From the NCBI RefSeq assembly GCF_001896135.2, contig NZ_MPOH02000016.1, forward strand, positions 470,953-522,909: a DNA stretch of 51,957 bases. The letters run 5' to 3'. Positions 7,099 through 15,279 of the stretch are shown here, piece by piece. Positions within the stretch are counted from its first letter, which is position 1. Every line of letters starts with the position of its first letter. The DNA is from Streptomyces phaeoluteigriseus (lineage in GTDB: Bacteria; Actinomycetota; Actinomycetes; Streptomycetales; Streptomycetaceae). Made by a program: the position numbers and the translations under genes. The notes under the pieces were generated by a model. That model was given only the letters and a program-made list of their open reading frames with translations. It did not search any database and was not told the origin of the DNA.

Positions 7099-8556
7099 AT
7101 GACCAGGTTCCCCCACCTCAAACAGGACTTCGCCGCTTCCCTCGTCGTCTTCCTGGTCGCGCTGCCGCTGTGCGTCGGCGTGGCCGTCGCTTCCGGTGTG
7201 CCGGCCGAACTGGGGCTCGTCACCGGCATAGTCGGCGGCATCGTCACCGGACTCATGCGCGGCAGCAGCCTCCAGGTGTCCGGCCCGGCGGCCGGTATGA
7301 CCGTGCTGGTCTTCGAAGCGGTGCAGGAGTTCGGGCTGCCCGCGCTCGGCGTGATCGTGCTCGCCACCGGCCTGCTCCAGATCGCGATGGGCGCGCTGAG
7401 ACTGGGGCGCTACTTCCGGGCCATCTCCGTCTCCGTCGTCGAGGGCATGCTGGCCGGGATCGGCCTGGTGCTGATCGCCGGACAGCTGTACTCGCTGATC
7501 GGCGCCAAGGCACCCGATTCCGGCCTGGACAAGATCGCCGGGCTGCCGGAGGCCCTCGTGGACGCCTTCGGCAGCGGCGCCGCGCTCGCCTCGCTGGCCG
7601 TCGGCGTCGGCACCGTCGCCGTCCTCGTGCTGTGGAAGCGGGTGCCGGCGAGGGTGCGCACGGTGCCCGGCCCGCTCGCCGCGGTCGGTCTCGCCACGCT
7701 CGCCGCGCTGGTGCTGGACCTGCCCGTGGCCACCGTCGAGGTACAGGGTCTGCTCGGCTCCATCCAGCCACCGTCCCTGGGCGCCTTCGGCGAACTGGCG
7801 AACGTCGGCCTGCTCGGCACCATCGTGGCCTTCACGCTGATCGCGTCGGCCGAGTCGCTGTTCAGCGCGGCGGCGGTGGACCGGCTGCACGACGGCCCGC
7901 GCACCGAGTACGACAAGGAGCTGCTGGCGCAGGGCGCGGGCAACACCGTCTGCGGTGTGCTGGGCGCACTGCCGATGACCGCGGTGATCGTGCGCAGCGC
8001 CGCCAACGTCCAGGCGGGCGCCCGCACCAAGGCGTCCCGGGTGCTGCACGGCGTCTGGCTCCTGCTCTTCGCGGCGCTCCTGCCGAACGTGCTCGCCTAC
8101 ATACCCATACCGGCCCTCGCGGGCATCCTCGTGCACGCGGGAGCCAAGCTCGTCCCGGTCCGCTCGATCGTGTCGCTGTGGCGCGACCACCGCGGCGAGG
8201 CGCTGATCCTGGTCGTCACGGCCGTGTCGATCGTCGCGGTCAGCATGTTCGAGGGCGTCCTGATCGGCCTCGCGCTGGCGATCGTCAAGACGGCCTGGGA
8301 GGCCTCGCACATCAAGATGGAGATCGTCGACAAGGGCGCCGGACCCGTCCAGGCGTACCTGTCGGGCAACGCCACCTTCCTGCGGCTGCCGAAGATCCTG
8401 GACAGCCTGGAGTCCCTGCCGCAGGACCGCCCGGTCGAGCTGGACCTCTCCGGTCTGCACCACCTCGACCACGCCTGCCGGACCGCACTGGAGACCTGGG
8501 CCGAACGGCACAGCGACGCCGGCACGGAACCGGTACGGGTCACGACGGCCGCGTAG
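7099..8556 (+). CDS. SulP-family inorganic anion transporter
   Basis: A polytopic membrane protein of 485 aa. The N-terminal SulP signature is present (DFAASLVVFLVALPLCVGVAVASGVP, then SGPAAGMTVLVF), followed by many hydrophobic helices. A short C-terminal STAS-like region starts around residue 400, including VELDLSGLHHLDHACR. Because carbonic anhydrase lies directly upstream, bicarbonate is the most plausible substrate, but SulP proteins also carry sulfate and other anions. I start at ATG 7099, with GAGGA 5 bases upstream; an in-frame GTG at 7087 overlaps the carbonic anhydrase stop (GTGA) and is a real alternative. A 21-bp hairpin follows the stop. Confidence 0.93.
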   Translation: MTRFPHLKQDFAASLVVFLVALPLCVGVAVASGVPAELGLVTGIVGGIVTGLMRGSSLQVSGPAAGMTVLVFEAVQEFGLPALGVIVLATGLLQIAMGALRLGRYFRAISVSVVEGMLAGIGLVLIAGQLYSLIGAKAPDSGLDKIAGLPEALVDAFGSGAALASLAVGVGTVAVLVLWKRVPARVRTVPGPLAAVGLATLAALVLDLPVATVEVQGLLGSIQPPSLGAFGELANVGLLGTIVAFTLIASAESLFSAAAVDRLHDGPRTEYDKELLAQGAGNTVCGVLGALPMTAVIVRSAANVQAGARTKASRVLHGVWLLLFAALLPNVLAYIPIPALAGILVHAGAKLVPVRSIVSLWRDHRGEALILVVTAVSIVAVSMFEGVLIGLALAIVKTAWEASHIKMEIVDKGAGPVQAYLSGNATFLRLPKILDSLESLPQDRPVELDLSGLHHLDHACRTALETWAERHSDAGTEPVRVTTAA

Positions 8557-8917
8557 GACGTCGGCAAGTCCTTGGCGGGAGCCTCGCCGGAAACACCTCC
8601 GGCGGGGCTCCCGCCAAGGCGTTTCGGAAACCGCTGTCGGCAAGTCCTGCGGAAGGCCGCGGGCAGACGCTTCCAGCGACACTTCGGGAAACGCCTCCAC
8701 ACGCGGTTCCGGAGGCGTCTCGGCGCACACCTCCGGAAAAGGCCGCCGCCAAGGCTGCCGGAAGCCGCCGGGAAGGCCGCCGAAGCGCTTCCAGCAGGGG
8801 TTTCTCCAGCCCGCCGTCGGGTTCGGCACACAGCCGCGCACACCACGTGGCCCCGGATCCGACGGCGGCATATCTTTGCAGGAAAGGCGTTTCGGGCCTC
8901 TCGCGGAGGAGGTCGTC
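8557..8917. other. 361-base intergenic region with repeats, no gene
   Basis: Apart from the SulP terminator, it holds a 13-base direct repeat GTCGGCAAGTCCT (8560-8572 and 8636-8648), an 8-bp inverted repeat ACGCCTCC/GGAGGCGT near 8694-8721, and many imperfect copies of GGAAGCCGC-like words. I see no coding frame with convincing codon bias. The last bases carry the slipin ribosome site GGAGGAGG. Confidence 0.6.
8570..8619 (+). terminator. Long hairpin terminator after the carbonic anhydrase-SulP pair
   Basis: The arms at 8570-8590 and 8599-8619 pair over 21 positions with one G-T wobble, around an 8-base loop AAACACCT. The stem starts 14 bases after the SulP stop. No T-run follows, as is usual for high-GC actinobacterial terminators. 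Confidence 0.75.
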
Positions 8918-9787
8918 ATGGTCGAGGAACTGCTGTCGGCGGCCGCGGCGGTCGGCGTCGCAGGATGTGCGTATGTGGTGGCGGCCGCGCGGGTGGTCAA
9001 GCAGTACGAGCGTGGGGTCGTCTTCCGGCTCGGCCGGGTCGCCGGCGAGGTGCGCAGGCCCGGCTTCACCATGGTGGTCCCCGGCATCGACCGGATGCGC
9101 AAGGTCAACCTCCAGATCGTGACGATGCCCGTGCCCGCGCAGGAGGGCATCACCCGCGACAACGTGACCGTGCGGGTCGACGCGGTGGTCTACTTCCGGG
9201 TCGTGGACCCGGCGGCGGCGATCGTCAACGTGGAGGACTACCGCTTCGCCGTCTCACAGATGGCGCAGACCTCGCTGCGGTCGATCATCGGCAAGAGCGA
9301 GCTGGACGACCTGCTGTCCGACCGGGAGAAGCTCAACCAGGGCCTGGAGCTGATGATCGACAGCCCGGCGGTGGGCTGGGGCGTGCAGATCGACCGGGTG
9401 GAGATCAAGGACGTGTCGCTGCCCGACACGATGAAGCGTTCGATGGCCCGTCAGGCGGAGGCCGACCGTGAGCGGCGGGCGCGGATCATCAACGCGGACG
9501 CGGAACTCCAGGCGTCGAAGAAGCTCGCCGAGGCGGCCCAGCAGATGGAGGGCACACCCTCCGCGCTCCAACTCCGGTTGCTCCAGACAGTGGTGGCGGT
9601 GGCCGCCGAGAAGAACTCCACCCTCGTACTGCCCTTCCCGGTGGAACTGCTGCGCTTCCTCGAACGCGCCCAGCAACAACCGCAGCTCCAGCAACAACAG
9701 CAACCTCAATCCCAACCGCAACAGCAGCCCTCGGCACCGCTCCCTCCACCCCCATCTCCCCCGCCTCCCCCGCCGATGGACCGGTGA
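8918..9787 (+). CDS. Slipin (SPFH/band-7, stomatin-like) protein
   Basis: A 289-aa protein with a short N-terminal hydrophobic segment (LLSAAAAVGVAGCAYVVAAA), then a full SPFH domain: VVKQYERGVVFRLGRV, GLTMVVPGIDRM-like turn, VTVRVDAVVYFRV and RSIIGKSELDDLLSDRE. A coiled-coil-prone segment (ADRERRARIINADAELQASKKLAEAAQQM) follows near 180-215. Slipins scaffold membrane microdomains. Odd feature: the last ~45 residues are Gln-rich then Pro-rich, and the Gln part uses CAA codons freely, which is rare in this window. GGAGGAGG lies just before the ATG. The gene stands alone after the SulP terminator. Confidence 0.9.
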   Translation: MVEELLSAAAAVGVAGCAYVVAAARVVKQYERGVVFRLGRVAGEVRRPGFTMVVPGIDRMRKVNLQIVTMPVPAQEGITRDNVTVRVDAVVYFRVVDPAAAIVNVEDYRFAVSQMAQTSLRSIIGKSELDDLLSDREKLNQGLELMIDSPAVGWGVQIDRVEIKDVSLPDTMKRSMARQAEADRERRARIINADAELQASKKLAEAAQQMEGTPSALQLRLLQTVVAVAAEKNSTLVLPFPVELLRFLERAQQQPQLQQQQQPQSQPQQQPSAPLPPPPSPPPPPPMDR

Positions 9788-9877
9788 CACGAGCTACGCG
9801 CGTGGTTCCCGAGGCGGGCGCCGGGTGATAGACACGGCGGGGTCACCGTCCCTGTCCGCCAGCAGGAAGGTTTCCCC

Positions 9878-11281
9878 ATGTCCGCGACCCGTCGTCAGAT
9901 CCTCGCCCGCACCGGTGCCCTGGGAGCGGGCATCGCCTTCTCCGGGGCACTGTCCGAACTCTTCCCGGGCACGGCGACCGCCGCCCAGAACCTCGGACAC
10001 GGCGGCTACGGCCCCCTCGTCCCCGACCCGCACGGTCTGCTCGATCTGCCGAAAGGTTTCCGCTACCGGGTCCTGTCCCGTGAGGGCGACCCACTGCGCT
10101 CCGGGGAGGGCCCCGTCCCCTCCAACCACGACGGCATGACGGCCCTGCCCGGCCGCCGCGGCCGCGTCCACCTGGTCCGCAACCACGAGAACCGGCACAA
10201 CGCAGCGCTCCCCGTCCCCACCGTCGAGGGCCTGACCTACGACCCGGCCGGCAAGGGCGGCTGTACGGCCCTGACCCTGGACGCGGGCGACCGGGTGCTC
10301 GCCGAGCGGGTCGCGATCGCCGGTACGGCCGTCAACTGCGCGGGTGGGCCCACGCCGTGGCACACCTGGCTGACCTGCGAGGAGACCGAGGACAAGGCCG
10401 GCACCAACGGCTACACCAAGGACCACGGTTTCGTCTTCGAGGTGGACCCGTCCGACCCGCGCCGCACCGGGGCGGTCCCACTGACCGCCATGGGCCGCTT
10501 CCAGCACGAGGCGATCGCCGTCGACCCGCACCTGGGGGTCGTCTACGAGACGGAGGACGCCTTCCTCAAGCCCTTCGGCCTGTTCTACCGCTTCCTCCCG
10601 GAGAAGCCGCTGGGCGGTGTGGGCTCGCTGCGCGCGGGCGGCCGGCTCCAGGCGATGCGTGTGCCGGGCGTACCGGACCTGTCGTCGGTCCGGGACACGG
10701 GCGCGAGCTTCGACGGCGTCGAGTGGGTCGACGTACCCGACCCGCTGGCCGCCGGGACGCCCATCAGGCTCCAGGACTTCGGCCCGAAGGGCATCACGCA
10801 CGCCCAGAAGCTGGAGGGCTGCTACTGGGGCGGGCGGTGCGTGTACTTCGTGTCGTCGTTCGCGCGCGGGGCGGAAGGCTCGGCTGCCGACCACTTCGGC
10901 CAGATCTGGCGGTACGACCCGGCCCGCCGTCGGCTGACCCTGGTGATCGTCTTCGGCCCGGAGACGGACGTACAGCTGCCGGGCGAGTCCCCGGACAACA
11001 TCTGCCTCGCCCCCAGCGGCGGCCTGATGGTCTGCGAGGACGGCAACGGCGCCCAGCACGTCTACGGCGTGACGCGGGGCGGCGAGGTGTACGCGATGGC
11101 GCGCGGGCGGCAGAACATCGGTACGCCCGAGGAGCCGGAGTGGGGCGAGTTCGCCGGCGTCGCCTTCTCCCCCGACGGCCGGACGATGTATGTCAACTGC
11201 TACACGCCGGGAACGACGTTCGCGGTCACGGGCCCCTGGCGCCGCCAGGCCGGTGAACGGGCAGGTGACCGGGTCCGGTGA
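9878..11281 (+). CDS. PhoX-type (DUF839) phosphatase-like protein, Tat-exported
   Basis: The 467-aa protein begins with a twin-arginine signal (TRRQILARTGALGAGIAFSGAL, then an A-x-A site before QNL), so it is exported folded. The rest fits the DUF839/PhoX family: LVRNHENRHN, GGPTPWHTWLTCEETED, GRFQHEAIAVDPHLGVVYETEDA and SPDNICLAPSGGLMVCEDGNG. Characterised PhoX enzymes are Ca/Fe-dependent alkaline phosphatases; many DUF839 proteins are unassayed, so activity is inferred. AGGAAGG precedes the ATG by 7 bases. No Pho box was recognised in the short upstream space. Confidence 0.88.
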   Translation: MSATRRQILARTGALGAGIAFSGALSELFPGTATAAQNLGHGGYGPLVPDPHGLLDLPKGFRYRVLSREGDPLRSGEGPVPSNHDGMTALPGRRGRVHLVRNHENRHNAALPVPTVEGLTYDPAGKGGCTALTLDAGDRVLAERVAIAGTAVNCAGGPTPWHTWLTCEETEDKAGTNGYTKDHGFVFEVDPSDPRRTGAVPLTAMGRFQHEAIAVDPHLGVVYETEDAFLKPFGLFYRFLPEKPLGGVGSLRAGGRLQAMRVPGVPDLSSVRDTGASFDGVEWVDVPDPLAAGTPIRLQDFGPKGITHAQKLEGCYWGGRCVYFVSSFARGAEGSAADHFGQIWRYDPARRRLTLVIVFGPETDVQLPGESPDNICLAPSGGLMVCEDGNGAQHVYGVTRGGEVYAMARGRQNIGTPEEPEWGEFAGVAFSPDGRTMYVNCYTPGTTFAVTGPWRRQAGERAGDRVR

Positions 11282-11286
11282 CCCGG
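11269..11286 (+). terminator. Short hairpin at the end of the PhoX-like gene
   Basis: CCGGGTC (11269-11275) and GACCCGG (11280-11286) pair around a 4-base CGGT loop. The stem overlaps the stop codon and lacks a T-run, so termination is only possible, not clear. Confidence 0.35.
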
Positions 11287-11396
11287 GCGGGTGACGCGGC
11301 CAGCGGAGGCGCGTGCATATCGTACGGATAAGATGCGTTCACCGCTCATAGCTTCGTACGTGATCCCTCCCGTACGCCGCCTTCGCCCGCCGTCTC

Positions 11397-12167
11397 GTGA
11401 CCCCTCGCCCACCCGGCCCTCACCCGCCCAGGCCTCGCCCGCCGTGTCCCGGCCGCCCACGCTCCGCGCCGGGCCCGGCCGGCCAGGCCCCCGTCTTCGC
11501 GCACGCCCCCCGCACCCGTGACAAGACCGTCGCCCTCACCTTCGACGCCGACATGACCGCGGACCAGGGGGCGCGGGCGGCGGCCGGTGAGCGCTTCGAC
11601 AATCCCGAACTGATCGCGTCCCTGCGGGCGTCGAAGGTGCCGGCGACCGTGTTCATGACGGGCCGGTGGGCCGAGGAGTACCCGGTCCAGGCCCGCGCCA
11701 TCGGCCGGGACCCGCTCTTCGAGGTCGCCAATCACTCCTACAGCCACTACGCCTTCACCGACGACTGCTACGGCCTGCCGACGGTGGAGCCCGAGTCGAT
11801 GCGGGCGGACGTGGAGCGGGCGTACGCGGCGTTCCGCAGGGCCGGTGTGCCGGACGCGATGCCGTACTTCCGTTTCCCCGGGGGCTGTTACGACGGGCAG
11901 GCGCTGCGCGCGGTGCGCGGCAGCGGTGTCACGGCGGTGCAGTGGGACGTGGTGAGCGGCGACGCCTTCGCCACCGACGCGGACGCGGTGGCCCGGCAGG
12001 TGCTGGAGGGCGTGCGGCCGGGGTCGGTGGTGGTCATGCACTGCACGCTCAGCGCCGCCCCGGTCACCGAGCGGGCGGTGCGCGTGATCGTGCCCGAGCT
12101 GCGCCGCCGGGGCTACCGGTTCGTCAAGGTGTCCGAGCTGATCGGCGCCGTGGAAGGCCGCCGCTGA
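11397..12167 (+). CDS. Polysaccharide deacetylase (NodB-type, carbohydrate esterase 4)
   Basis: The conserved core is intact: motif 1 TFDAD (catalytic and metal Asp), motif 2 NHSYSH (metal His pair), motif 3 RFPGGCYD and the QWDVVSGDA segment. In motif 5, VVMHC has Cys where HD or HDG is usual. Such enzymes remove N-acetyl groups from peptidoglycan or chitin-like sugars outside the cell. The N-terminus is uncertain. From the GTG at 11397 the first ~30 residues are Pro/Arg-rich with poor third-position GC; the frame from ATG 11333 has better codon bias up to about 11470. No signal peptide is readable in either frame, so a frame error in this leader is possible. Confidence 0.8.
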   Translation: MTPRPPGPHPPRPRPPCPGRPRSAPGPAGQAPVFAHAPRTRDKTVALTFDADMTADQGARAAAGERFDNPELIASLRASKVPATVFMTGRWAEEYPVQARAIGRDPLFEVANHSYSHYAFTDDCYGLPTVEPESMRADVERAYAAFRRAGVPDAMPYFRFPGGCYDGQALRAVRGSGVTAVQWDVVSGDAFATDADAVARQVLEGVRPGSVVVMHCTLSAAPVTERAVRVIVPELRRRGYRFVKVSELIGAVEGRR

Positions 12168-12196
12168 GGCCCGCGCCGCTCTCGTACGCTGGAGTC

Positions 12197-12385
12197 ATGA
12201 GCGACGACAACGACGACGCCTACTGTCTGATCGACGCGACCAGGCCGCCCAGGGCCGAGGGGCCGCCGTACGCGGAGTGCGTGCTGTGCCGGAAGCCGAC
12301 GGAGTACCCGGAGTCGTACAAGGGGATCACGATGTGCCCGGTGTGCGAGTGGCAGGAGGCCCAGCGGACGGCCTGCTCGGGCTGA
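12197..12385 (+). CDS. 62-aa zinc-ribbon-like small protein
   Basis: A small acidic-to-neutral protein with two cysteine pairs, CVLC and CPVC, spaced about 20 residues apart, enough for one zinc site. It ends CEWQEAQRTACSG. It is too short for an enzyme, and I do not recognise a named family. The ATG at 12197 follows TACGCT by exactly 6 bases, so the mRNA may be leaderless, although GGAG also lies in that gap. Codon bias is typical of the window. Confidence 0.75.
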   Translation: MSDDNDDAYCLIDATRPPRAEGPPYAECVLCRKPTEYPESYKGITMCPVCEWQEAQRTACSG

Positions 12386-12475
12386 TCGCCGGGAGGTGGG
12401 CGCACCGGCCGCCGGGGGCCGCGGGGCCCCGGCCGGACCGGCCGGTCCGTTCGGCGGTCCAGTACCCTGCGCCGA

Positions 12476-13177
12476 GTGAGTGAGAGCCCGTTCCAGACCG
12501 AGCCGCATCCGCGTGATGAGGCACCGCAGTTCGTCCTTCCCCTCGTCGTCCGGTTGGAGAAGGCCGATCCTCCCGGCCGTACCGACGCGCTCGAGACCGC
12601 CGCTCGGGCCGTGCTGGTGCTGCTGAGCGACGAGCGGGCCCTCGGGGACGGCGAGTGGGCGCAGACCGTGCGCGACTGGCAGGACGCCCGGATCCGCAAG
12701 GTCGTACGGCGGGCCCGCGGGGCCGAGTGGCGGCGGGCCGGGGAGCTGCCCGGGATCACCGTGACCGGGAAGGCGGCGGAGGTGCGGGTGTTCGCGCCGG
12801 TGCCGTTGGACGGGTGGCCGAAGGAGCTGGCGAAGCTCCAGGTGTCGGGGACCGATCTCGACGACCCCGAGGAGCCGCCGGCGGCCGATCCGGGTGTACC
12901 GGTGCTGTGGATGAGCCCCGAGGTGGAGATGTCGGCGGGCAAGGCCATGGCGCAGGCCGGGCACGGCGCGCAGCTCGCCTGGTGGGAGCTGTCCGACGAG
13001 GAGCGGTCGGCGTGGCGGGAGGCGGGCTTCCCGCTGGCCGTGCGCACCGCGCGGCCCGAGCGCTGGCGCGAGCTGACCACGAGCGGGCTGCCGCTGGTGC
13101 GGGACGCGGGGTTCACCGAGATCGCGCCGGGCAGCTGCACGGTGGTCGCGGAGCACCCGGCGCTGCGCTCTCGGTGA
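12476..13177 (+). CDS. Peptidyl-tRNA hydrolase-like protein (PTH2-type)
   Basis: The 233-aa protein has a C-terminal half resembling PTH2 proteins: VLWMSPEVEMSAGKAMAQAGHGAQLAWW, where the conserved Lys and the AQxxHA-like element sit, and a final LPLVRDAGFTEIAPGSCTVVAE strand pair. PTH2 enzymes release peptides from prematurely dropped tRNAs. The N-terminal ~110 residues (FVLPLVVRLEKADPPGRTDALETAARAV) are an added domain of unknown role, so the activity is inferred. TACCCT ends 7 bases before the GTG and no ribosome site is visible, suggesting a leaderless mRNA. A strong hairpin follows the stop. Confidence 0.8.
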   Translation: MSESPFQTEPHPRDEAPQFVLPLVVRLEKADPPGRTDALETAARAVLVLLSDERALGDGEWAQTVRDWQDARIRKVVRRARGAEWRRAGELPGITVTGKAAEVRVFAPVPLDGWPKELAKLQVSGTDLDDPEEPPAADPGVPVLWMSPEVEMSAGKAMAQAGHGAQLAWWELSDEERSAWREAGFPLAVRTARPERWRELTTSGLPLVRDAGFTEIAPGSCTVVAEHPALRSR

Positions 13178-13185
13178 GGCCTCGG

Positions 13186-13213
13186 GGAGGTGACCGGGTC
13201 TCCGGTCACCTCC
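13186..13213. terminator. Bidirectional hairpin terminator between convergent genes
   Basis: GGAGGTGACCGG and CCGGTCACCTCC form a perfect 12-bp stem with a GTCT tetraloop. It lies 9 bases after the peptidyl-tRNA hydrolase-like stop and 9 bases from the stop of the convergent dehydrogenase-like gene, so it can serve both. Confidence 0.85.
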
Positions 13214-13222
13214 GCAGGATCG

Positions 13223-14415
13223 TCAGGCCGGCCGGACGGAGGCCTTCGTCGCCGGGGTGGCGAGCGGGGCCGGGGTCTCGGCGGCGTGCGGGTAGGCGGC
13301 CGCCCGGTTCTGGAAGGACAGGATCTTCGGGTTCATGACGACGCCGTCGCGGATCTCGATGGCCTTGCCGACCGTGGCGTCGGCCTCCCACGCCGCGGGG
13401 CCGCTCATGACCTTGCGCAGGTAGGGCAGGAGTGCCTCGCTGATCTCCCAGGTGGCCGAGTTCCACAGGTGGGACGGGCTGTGATCCACCGCGTAGTAGT
13501 GGCAGTCCTGCCCGACGGTGAGCATCGGGTCGCCGAAGGTCGTCGCCGGGCCCATTCGAAGCCCATGCCCTCGTCGCAGGCGACGTCGACGAAGAAGGTC
13601 CCCGGCCGGAACAGGGCCAGTTCCTCCTCGGTGACGAAGGTCAGCGGCGCGTCGGTGTCCTGGAGGACACAGTTGACGATGATGTCGAACCCGGCCAGGT
13701 ACTCCGCCAGCGGCACGGAACCGGCCGCGGTGAACGCCCGCAGGCGCGACGGATCGCCTTCCTCCTCCTCGAAGTGGCCCATCACGACCGACGGCATCGG
13801 CGACGCCACCGCCGCCGCGGCCCGCTGGGTGAGCACCGTGACGTCCGAGACGCCCATGGCGCCCAGGCCCGTGACCGCTCCGCGCGCCGTCGCGCCGAAG
13901 CTGATGACCACGGCCCGCAGGCGGCGCCCGTAGCTGCCGGTCACCCCGCCGAGCTGGAGGGCGTGCAGCACCGAGCAGTAGCCGGCCAGCTCGTTGTTCT
14001 TGTGGAACACATGGACGCTGAAGGCGCCGGTGGAGGTCCAGTGGTTCATGGCCTCCCAGGCGATCAGGGTCAGCCGTCGGTCGATGGCGAGCTGGGTCAT
14101 CTTCTCGTCCTGCACGCAGTGCGGCCATCCCCACAGCACCTGGCCCTCGCGCAGCTCCGCGACGTCCTCGTGCATGGGTTTGGGCAGCAGCATCACGTCG
14201 CACTCGGCGACGAGTTGCTCGCGGGAGCGCAGTCCGGCCACGAGCGGCAGCAGGGCGTCGTCGGCGACGCCGAACCGTTCGCCGTACCCCTGTTCGAGGA
14301 AGATCCTCTCGCGTACGTCGGGGGCGATCCGGTGGAGGTGAGCGGGGTGCAGGGGCAGCCGGAACTCGTTCTCCTTGCGGGAGGAGGCGAGTACTCCGAG
14401 GCTCAACAGGCTCAT
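13223..14415 (-). pseudogene. Alanine dehydrogenase / N5-(carboxyethyl)ornithine synthase-like protein, frameshifted
   Basis: The N-terminal part resembles the AlaDH/PNT substrate-binding domain (RKENEFRLPLHPAHLHRI), followed by KPMHEDVAELREGQVLWGWPHCVQD, EAMNHW and a Rossmann region (AVVISFGATARGAVTGLGAMG). The frame breaks right after DEGMGFEWAR; the C-terminal 100 residues continue in another frame from TTFGDPM to the stop at 13223. Adding one G/C in the GCCGG run near 13544-13546 gives DEGMGFEWARPTTFGDPM and a continuous 397-aa protein. I start at ATG 14415 because AGGA lies 5-6 bases upstream; ATG 14430 is possible. The reaction, reductive NAD(P)H-dependent chemistry on an amino acid and a keto acid, is a family inference. 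The gene may be intact in vivo. Confidence 0.75.
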
Positions 14416-14471
14416 GCTCTTCCTCATCATGTGGTTCTTGTCGTGCGGTTCACGGCTGCCGGGTCTCCGGG

Positions 14472-14777
14472 TCAGGAAGGGTCACCGTCGTGCGGGTCAC
14501 CGTCGTGCGGGGCGGGGCCCTGGTGCCTGCGTACCCGCTCGTCCAGCGGGAGGGGCGTCTCGTCGAGGCCGTCGACCGACCCGCCCGCCATGCGTGCGCA
14601 CGTCCCCCGGCAGGCGAGCAGCTGCCTGTCGTCGCGGTGGGACACCACCACCGCCTCCGGGGCCGACGCGTCGCGGTAGTCGGTGGCGCAGATCAGGCAC
14701 GCCAGTCCGGAGAGCGTCTCGGCGGTCGGTTCGGGACGGCCGCGTCGGTGACCGGAGATCGATTCCTGTGAATACAT
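14472..14777 (-). CDS. Cys-containing small hypothetical protein (101 aa)
   Basis: I do not recognise the family. Two possible metal-binding cysteine pairs are visible, CLIC near residues 28-31 and CRGTC near 56-60, and the C-terminus ends in a duplicated HDGDP. AAGGA lies 10 bases before the ATG at 14777, and GGGAG directly before it. It is upstream of, and on the same strand as, the dehydrogenase-like gene, 56 bases away, so the two could be cotranscribed. Confidence 0.6.
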   Translation of the reverse strand: MYSQESISGHRRGRPEPTAETLSGLACLICATDYRDASAPEAVVVSHRDDRQLLACRGTCARMAGGSVDGLDETPLPLDERVRRHQGPAPHDGDPHDGDPS

Positions 14778-15082
14778 GCTCCCTGCATCCTTTTGATCGG
14801 TTCGGAACGTGCAGGAGGCGCGGCGCCGGAATGCCTCTCGAACGCCCCGGAAACTGAGGAAATCCGTTACCGCGGGGCGCGGGAACGGCATGGGGAGAAC
14901 AGCGCGTCAGAACAGGCCAGGCAGCATCGTGCGGCTCTTTCCGGCCGGACGCGGGGGCTCCGGCCTTGCCGTTCCCCGAGGGCGACGCCGCCGTGGATGA
15001 ACGACACGCGAAGTGCGCTCAATGCTGCAACCGTACTCCCTCCGGGCCTCCGGCCGCCCTGTGCGACCGCCCGCCGGGAGCC

Positions 15083-15100
15083 GCCGGGAACGTTCCCGGC
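15083..15100. promoter_or_regulatory. 18-bp perfect palindrome upstream of the cold-shock-like ORF and desaturase
   Basis: GCCGGGAACGTTCCCGGC is a perfect dyad. Its core GGAACGTTCC is shared with another 18-bp palindrome at 32190-32207. It ends 9 bases before the first copy of the GTTGAAGT direct repeat. Candidate operator; the binding protein is unknown. Confidence 0.45.
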
Positions 15101-15109
15101 ACACCGGAC

Positions 15110-15136
15110 GTTGAAGTGAGTGGTTGTGGTTGAAGT
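15110..15136 (+). repeat. GTTGAAGT direct repeat pair with 19-bp period
   Basis: Copies at 15110-15117 and 15129-15136 are identical and spaced close to two helical turns. They lie in the AT-richest part of the region, where a promoter is likely. Confidence 0.45.
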
Positions 15137-15279
15137 TTGCGACGTGGCAGCGCCTGCGGAGTTCTGACAGCGGGCGCTTCGCCGTTTCGGGGGTTTTCTT
15201 CGACGGCTGGCGACCGGCAGCCCGGGACCGCGCGAGTGCGCGTCCTCCCACCTACTCGCCATCTCGAAGGAGACCTCTC

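Larger units (their letters stand above)
14778..15279. other. 502-base divergent intergenic region, regulatory
   Basis: It separates the leftward small Cys protein from the rightward cold-shock-like ORF. It holds no frame with convincing codon bias and is less GC-rich than its surroundings around 14780-14900 and 15100-15140. Within it are an 18-bp palindrome, a direct repeat pair and a strong ribosome site (AAGGAGA at 15267-15273). If transcription starts near 15130, the mRNA leader is about 150 bases, as is common for cold-shock genes. Confidence 0.6.

Noticed and set aside
7024..9162. Very long minus-strand open frame (712 codons) opposite SulP and the slipin
   Set aside because: It overlaps two clear plus-strand genes; the product is Arg/Gly/His-rich without domains. 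It is open only because of high GC.
14793..15119. Possible 108-aa plus-strand gene before the cold-shock ORF
   Set aside because: Mixed codon bias, no ribosome site, and it would cover the palindrome and repeats of a likely control region.
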